Position numbers and translations under genes: made by a program. This document shows, in pieces, positions 12,001-18,000 of a DNA stretch of 44,762 nt. The stretch spans positions 1 to 44,762 of the forward strand of contig JAGOLR010000007.1 of assembly GCA_017993955.1 (NCBI GenBank), written 5' to 3'. Position 1 is the stretch's first letter, and every line of letters begins with the position of its first letter. The notes beneath the pieces were generated by a model. The model had not been told where the DNA came from and did no database searches. It was given only the letters and a program-made list of their open reading frames with translations. Origin of the DNA: Candidatus Omnitrophota bacterium. Its GTDB lineage: Bacteria > Omnitrophota > Gorgyraeia > 2-01-FULL-45-10.

Positions 12001-15000
12001 GAAAGATAATCTGATATCTCGGGCAGGCTCTTGCCGGTTATGTCACCGCTGGCACTTATGACCCTGTTATTGTTCCAGAGTGCGCGGATATGATCGATCG
12101 ATTCCTGCGTTGAGAACCATGGTTGTAATCTCCCCTTCGAAAGCGCGGCAAATTTTCTTAAATATTCTTGATGTCCCTCGCTTTCAAAAAAGTTAAAATA
12201 ATTTTCCAATACACGTTCGATCAGATGCTCTTTCGATATGCCTTTAGTTATGACCCCCAGCTCATCGTCGTCAGGTCTGATATCAACGATTGAATCGCTC
12301 ACATAATCCTTTATCGCGGCGGTGAGAATACGGACTGTTTCGTTTTCGAGAGTCATGTCATACGGTTTTTTTAGCAGGTAATCGATGACATCCTGGATGG
12401 ACGCATTCTTTAACGCCCACCGCTCCCGGATGCTAACGCGGCGTGACAATATCCGGGCTATTATCTTTATACGGTCTTTCTCTCTCGATATCAGGACCCC
12501 CATAGCCGGATATATGATATCCGTGACCGCTGCATTTATATCCATATTAACGATCTGGCTTGCGTTTGCGGCTGAAGCAAGTGAATCGGTAGCCCCGAGA
12601 CCGACCGAAATAAGAGCCCCGGCGTTATTGACAAGGCTCTCATCCAGCGACGGGTATTTCGCCAGGTCCTCGTTCGTAACCGGGAATACGCCCCCTAGCG
12701 TGGTAAGTCCTTTAATTCCACCGGTTGTGGCATATATATTCAAAATAGTCTCTTCGCGGGTCGACAGTTTTTCCAGTGTCCCATAGTAGGCTCCTATCCA
12801 TCGCGATTCGGGCGGTTGGAACATCCCTCGAACTATACGTTTCAATGGATTTTCTCGATCTGTGGTTTTAGTCACGGGTGCGGGTTGTGTGGGCTGGGTA
12901 AGGTCGGCGAGATCCGAAACATCTTCCGAGCGGCGCATCAGGGATTTCACGTGTTCCGGGTATTTCTTTATCATGGCCCCATTTTTTATCCCGAGGACCA
13001 GACCTTCTATTATCTTTTCTTCTACATCCTCTATGGCCCGCACAGATACCCTGCTGGCCCCAACATCGGCAATCCCCTCGTCAGGGCCCAGCCATTTGCC
13101 TTCTACGAAAGGTAGCGCCTTTTCCACTTCGCTGTCAAATAACGCGGCATCCTTCAGGTTTAAAGCCGCCAGCCCTATATACGCATGCATCAGCTCGTGC
13201 ATGAGGTTATCATTCCAGGCCAATGATACGCTAGCACTAGCTATGGTAGAGAGGATAAATACTCCCGCGGCCATCAACCTTATAAGATCGTATACCCCTC
13301 CGAAATGTAACTGCAGTAATATCACCGCCATGGCCAGAGGAAGAAGGGGCGTAGTCTTGCCCGGTAGATATATATTTACCGAGTCCCCATATTCTCCCAG
13401 TAGAGGCCCCGTCATATAAGGGCTGCGATACAGGAATATAGCCGACATGAACGCCCCTACCGAATCAAACATGCCTTTTGCAAGTTCGGGTATAACGGTA
13501 AAGGCGTTAAGGGTGCGGCGGCTATATTCGTTTATACCTTGGTCGAAACATAATTTTTTAACATGCTCCTCAAACTTCAGGACATCGATGGTATTCTGGC
13601 CGGAAAAATCCGGACGCATTTCATAAAGAATATCCCGCGACCGCTCGACCTCCACTCCCCTTAAAAAGTCTTCATTTACCAGGTAATTACTCAACGTATA
13701 CAGGCTGGATATGCTGAGCCCGTATTCATTTGCCATCTCGTTCATGAATTCGACGTCAAGCCAGAAATCTTCGGCTGCCAGCCCTGCCTCATGGCGCAGT
13801 TCGTGGGCAATGCCGGATATAAATATCGTTCTGGCCAGATCCGGATTATTGGCCTTCAGGGCGCGACCGGCAAGCTCCTGAAAATCCCTGTTTATGCCGA
13901 TGAAGGCGTTGTCTTTGCAGTCTTCAAACATATACCGGGAGGCGTCTTGATCAAGTAGGGCTATAAGGGTTTTCTTAGAGGTGATCTCGGAAATCGGTAT
14001 GCCCCAGCGACCGAGCTGAGATAGGGCCTTTGATAAAAGCGCGCCGACCTCGCCATCAGTAGCAAACCCGAGGGCCTTTCTGATATCACTCAATTCATCC
14101 GCCGTCATCTGGAACGCTTCTATGGCGCGGCCCGACTCATCCACCACCCCGGGTATATTTATACGGGCTGCCTCGGGTCTTGCGAGCTTTTCCGTCTCGG
14201 CGTCTACTTCCCTACGTGTCATGCCGGTCGCGAGTCCCTTTAGCTCGAAGGCTTCGAAATGCATGGGTTCGGAGATGCCCTGGATACCTTGTGGCGCCAG
14301 ACTGCGCATCTGCGCGCTATCAGCCGGCTGTTCTCTCGCGGGGGATCCATCTAAAGATCTTGGTATTACACCTATATAAACCGATTTCATTCTCGATACG
14401 TCTAAAACCCCTGGGAATCTGGCCAGTCTGTCATCATCAGGAGATAACTTACCCGCCTGCACAGCTGCGAAGTATCTCTCCATAATAGCTGGGCCTACCG
14501 CTTGACCTTTGGAAGAAGGCTTTTCAACCGTATCCATGCCTATATAAAGACCGCCGAATTGCTTGGATATAACTGATATCGACTTTATCACCGCCATTGG
14601 AGCTATGCCGCGACCGCGCAGGCTCTGCCCCCCTTCCGGCGCCTTACTATCAAGATAAGATTCTTTGCCTATCGATATGTGTTTAACATAAAGAAAGCGG
14701 TTGGCGTCAAATATCTTGAAATCTATAAGAAACTCGAACATCCCCAATGTAACGGGTTTTGTAAGATCCGTCGTAAGGCTGTCGAGATGCGATCTTATAT
14801 TAGCTGCCGTATCTATAGCTATGCAATACCAGGGTCCGGATCTTTCGGACCTCTCCAGAGCTATAGCTACGAAGTCATTATCGCCGTAATTGCCAAGTTG
14901 CGACACCAATTCCGAACGTAATGTCTGGCCGTCGCCTATGGCGGCTATAACGGGAACATCCCGGTCCCCGTTAAATTTTTTGTATGCCCCCAGCAATAGC

Positions 15001-18000
15001 TTCGGCACAAGCGATCTTAGCTCTTCTAGCGGAATGGCCGTTTGTAATGGGACTACATTCTCTGCCTTCTTAACATCTGTGGCAGCCTCCCGAGGAGGAG
15101 ATCTTAAAGGACTTCTGGCAAGATTTGACATACGCCATTTTGTGAAGAATAATTCACCTAAAGCCCCGATAAGGATAGAGATGGCCGCTGGGAAAATCCC
15201 AAAACTTCCGAATAAAGACACAAAAAGCGCCGCGACACTAATACCGATTGCAAGCGGTGCAGTATAAAGGTATACTGCGGGGGATAAAGGCTTTCTGGCT
15301 ATTATATTTACAGCGGGCGTAGTCCGCCCGACATCCCATCTCTTCGGTATGCGGATGGCCACCTCCCTCACTATCTCAAAACCCGCGGCCTCAAGCATAT
15401 TTCTGTATTGGGCAATGGTCAGATGGACCGACGGAAATTCTAAAGAAACCTCGCCTCGCCTTATCATGTCTAAAAGCGTATCTATATTATCTCCATAATT
15501 TTCATAATCGAAGAAGCTCCCGTCCGAACGCGGCAGGACCATGATGGGCTGACTTCCAGGCATCTCCCCCAAAAGTGTCAGGAGGCTCTGATATTCCGGT
15601 CGTCCTTCCCGCGCAAGGCGTTCCGTAAGTTTACGGCTCACATCATATCGTCTTTGCACAGTCGCTCCATCCGCCTCAAGATCTTCCGGCAGTACAACGG
15701 CAAAATCAAGTAGCGAAAACAGGCCGCCCGGCTTTAAAGAGCTGTAAATGGAATTAAGCACTCTCTTTTGTTTTGCGGGATCCGTTATGGTAGTTAGGGT
15801 CCTGTGAAGAACTGCGGCATCGGCAATATTTTCGGATAACCCCGCGTCTGCGATATCGGCCCTTTTAAACCCAGCCCACGGAGAATCGGAAGAAGCCCCC
15901 GCCGATACGGTGTTATTATCGCTGAGATCCGAAGAGACGGCGACTGAAACCCCCGCCCCCATTATTGGCGCTAAATTGGCTTCAAGGAAAGGGTCCTGGT
16001 CCAGGGCAAGGACGTTTGCCATACCTTCTTCTACAAGGACTTTTTCGTGCTGCCCGCGGCCGGCGCCAAAATCTATTACGAATTGACGTCTACCGGTATC
16101 GCCATATCGCATCCTTAAGCTCTCTATAAGTAATATAGGCGCTGAAGCCATATCTGAAGCCGTAGGTTCGTTAAGCAATACACCTACACCGGGAGTGCCT
16201 CCGGTAGATGGCGAAGAGATGGGCGCTATGGGGGATTTCCCTGTGGCTATCTCGTTACGCAGACCGTCCAAAGATATGATCTCAAATCCCGACGAACCCG
16301 CGGAAAGGCCGTTCACGATATTGCCTTCCGGGCTTATGCCGCGGAATTGCCCCTTACTTGTCTCAACCATTATGCCCTTGCCCTCCCGGGACAGCTGGCG
16401 CCACCTGGCAAGGAGCTCAAAGAGAAGGCGGCTGTCTTTACCGTAGACTTCATAACCCATATCGCTCAATATGCTCGCAATGGCCAGAGAATTGGCCATA
16501 ACGTTCTTAATGTTGCCCACGACTGTACAGGTCTTGCCGGACAGAAGCCTGAAATAAGGGCATTGGTAACCATTATCGTTCCTGAAGTTGGGCATTATGG
16601 AGATATAAGAGACGCCTTCTTTTTTGAACAGTTCGCAGAGGTTCTCGGTATGGAATCCGCCGGTGATCACGATAGCGGCATTTGCGTTCATCGTTGATCG
16701 TTTATCGTTCATTGTTTTTTCTTTTACGATAGACGATGAACGATGAACGATAGACGAACTTATATTCTTAACGAACACCTCATCGCGCTCAAACGAGTAG
16801 TCATAAAACTTCTCTATCTGCGAACGATATTTATCGAGACTGGCGAGGTCTCCGTTAAAGTTCGGGGATATCTTATACTTGGGGGCTTCCTTCTTTATGA
16901 AGTCCATATAATGGCGAATATCGAAATCCGTCCTCTTTTTGACATAATAACTGTAGTCGTCTTTAGTGATGGAGATGTTGAATATATTCTTAAGGAGGGT
17001 CAGGTCCTTGGAAAGACCGCTCAAGGTCTTCTGTATGTCATTCTCGTATAAAGAGACCTTCACCAGCTCCTCCAGCGACGATACCTCATCCATGATCGCG
17101 GATTTTTCTATCGCATCGTACGTGGATATGTAAACGATGAATTTCTGAAGATCGGGATACAGGGCCAGATCCTCGCCAACCGACCGGGCCTTTTTGGTAA
17201 GATAGGAATAAAAATCTTTTTGGGATAAGCGCTCGGCCCTGTACTCTACCGTCTTTGTCACAAGCTCTTCCAGCTCTTTTTGAGACAGGTTCTTCTGGAG
17301 AGCGTCTATCAGCCTTTCGCGCTCGGTGTTGGCGCGCTTGAAATCTATGCCGCTCTCCAAAGCAAGAGACTGGTTCAGGAGTATGATGTTTTTAAATCCT
17401 GACATATCCACGGCGCGTTCACGGGCTTTCGATACAAGATACGAAAGATAGTCCTTAAATTCCAGATTGTTGGCCTTATAGGCAGAGTATTTCATGTCGA
17501 ATTCCAGGAGGGAGGGCGAATATATGTTAGGTTTAAGGCTATTCAAAGTCAGGGAGAGCGACTTCAAGGCGCGGTCTATCTCATCTTTGTTCTTTAGGGA
17601 TTCTCTGTATGTATTAAGGTTGGCCATATACAACTTGGGATCTTCAAGACCATGGAGCACCACCTTGCCGGTATTATTGGACGCGAAATATTCTGCGCCG
17701 CCCACAAGACCTTCTTTGACAAAATAATCTGATACTTGCTCCCGAACGTTCTTGTCTTGGATCTTGGCAAAGATAGACAGATCGTAGTTACCGGCACCCC
17801 CTTCCAGGTTTACCGACTCTATGCCGTATTCTTTATGGAGGTATCCTACTATATCGGCGATCTTGTGCTGCGCGGCATAGTTACAATGGGCGTCCTGGAT
17901 ATGGATCACGACCCGGTCATTGCGAGGGAGCCCCGAAGGGGCGACCGAAGCAATCTCTTTATCGTCTAGAGATTGCTTCGTCGTCGCTCCGCTCCTCCTC

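Noticed and set aside
12862-13419. Plus-strand open frame of 185 codons
   Set aside because: Antisense to the HELMH site and membrane hairpin of the giant protein; composition typical of a shadow frame.
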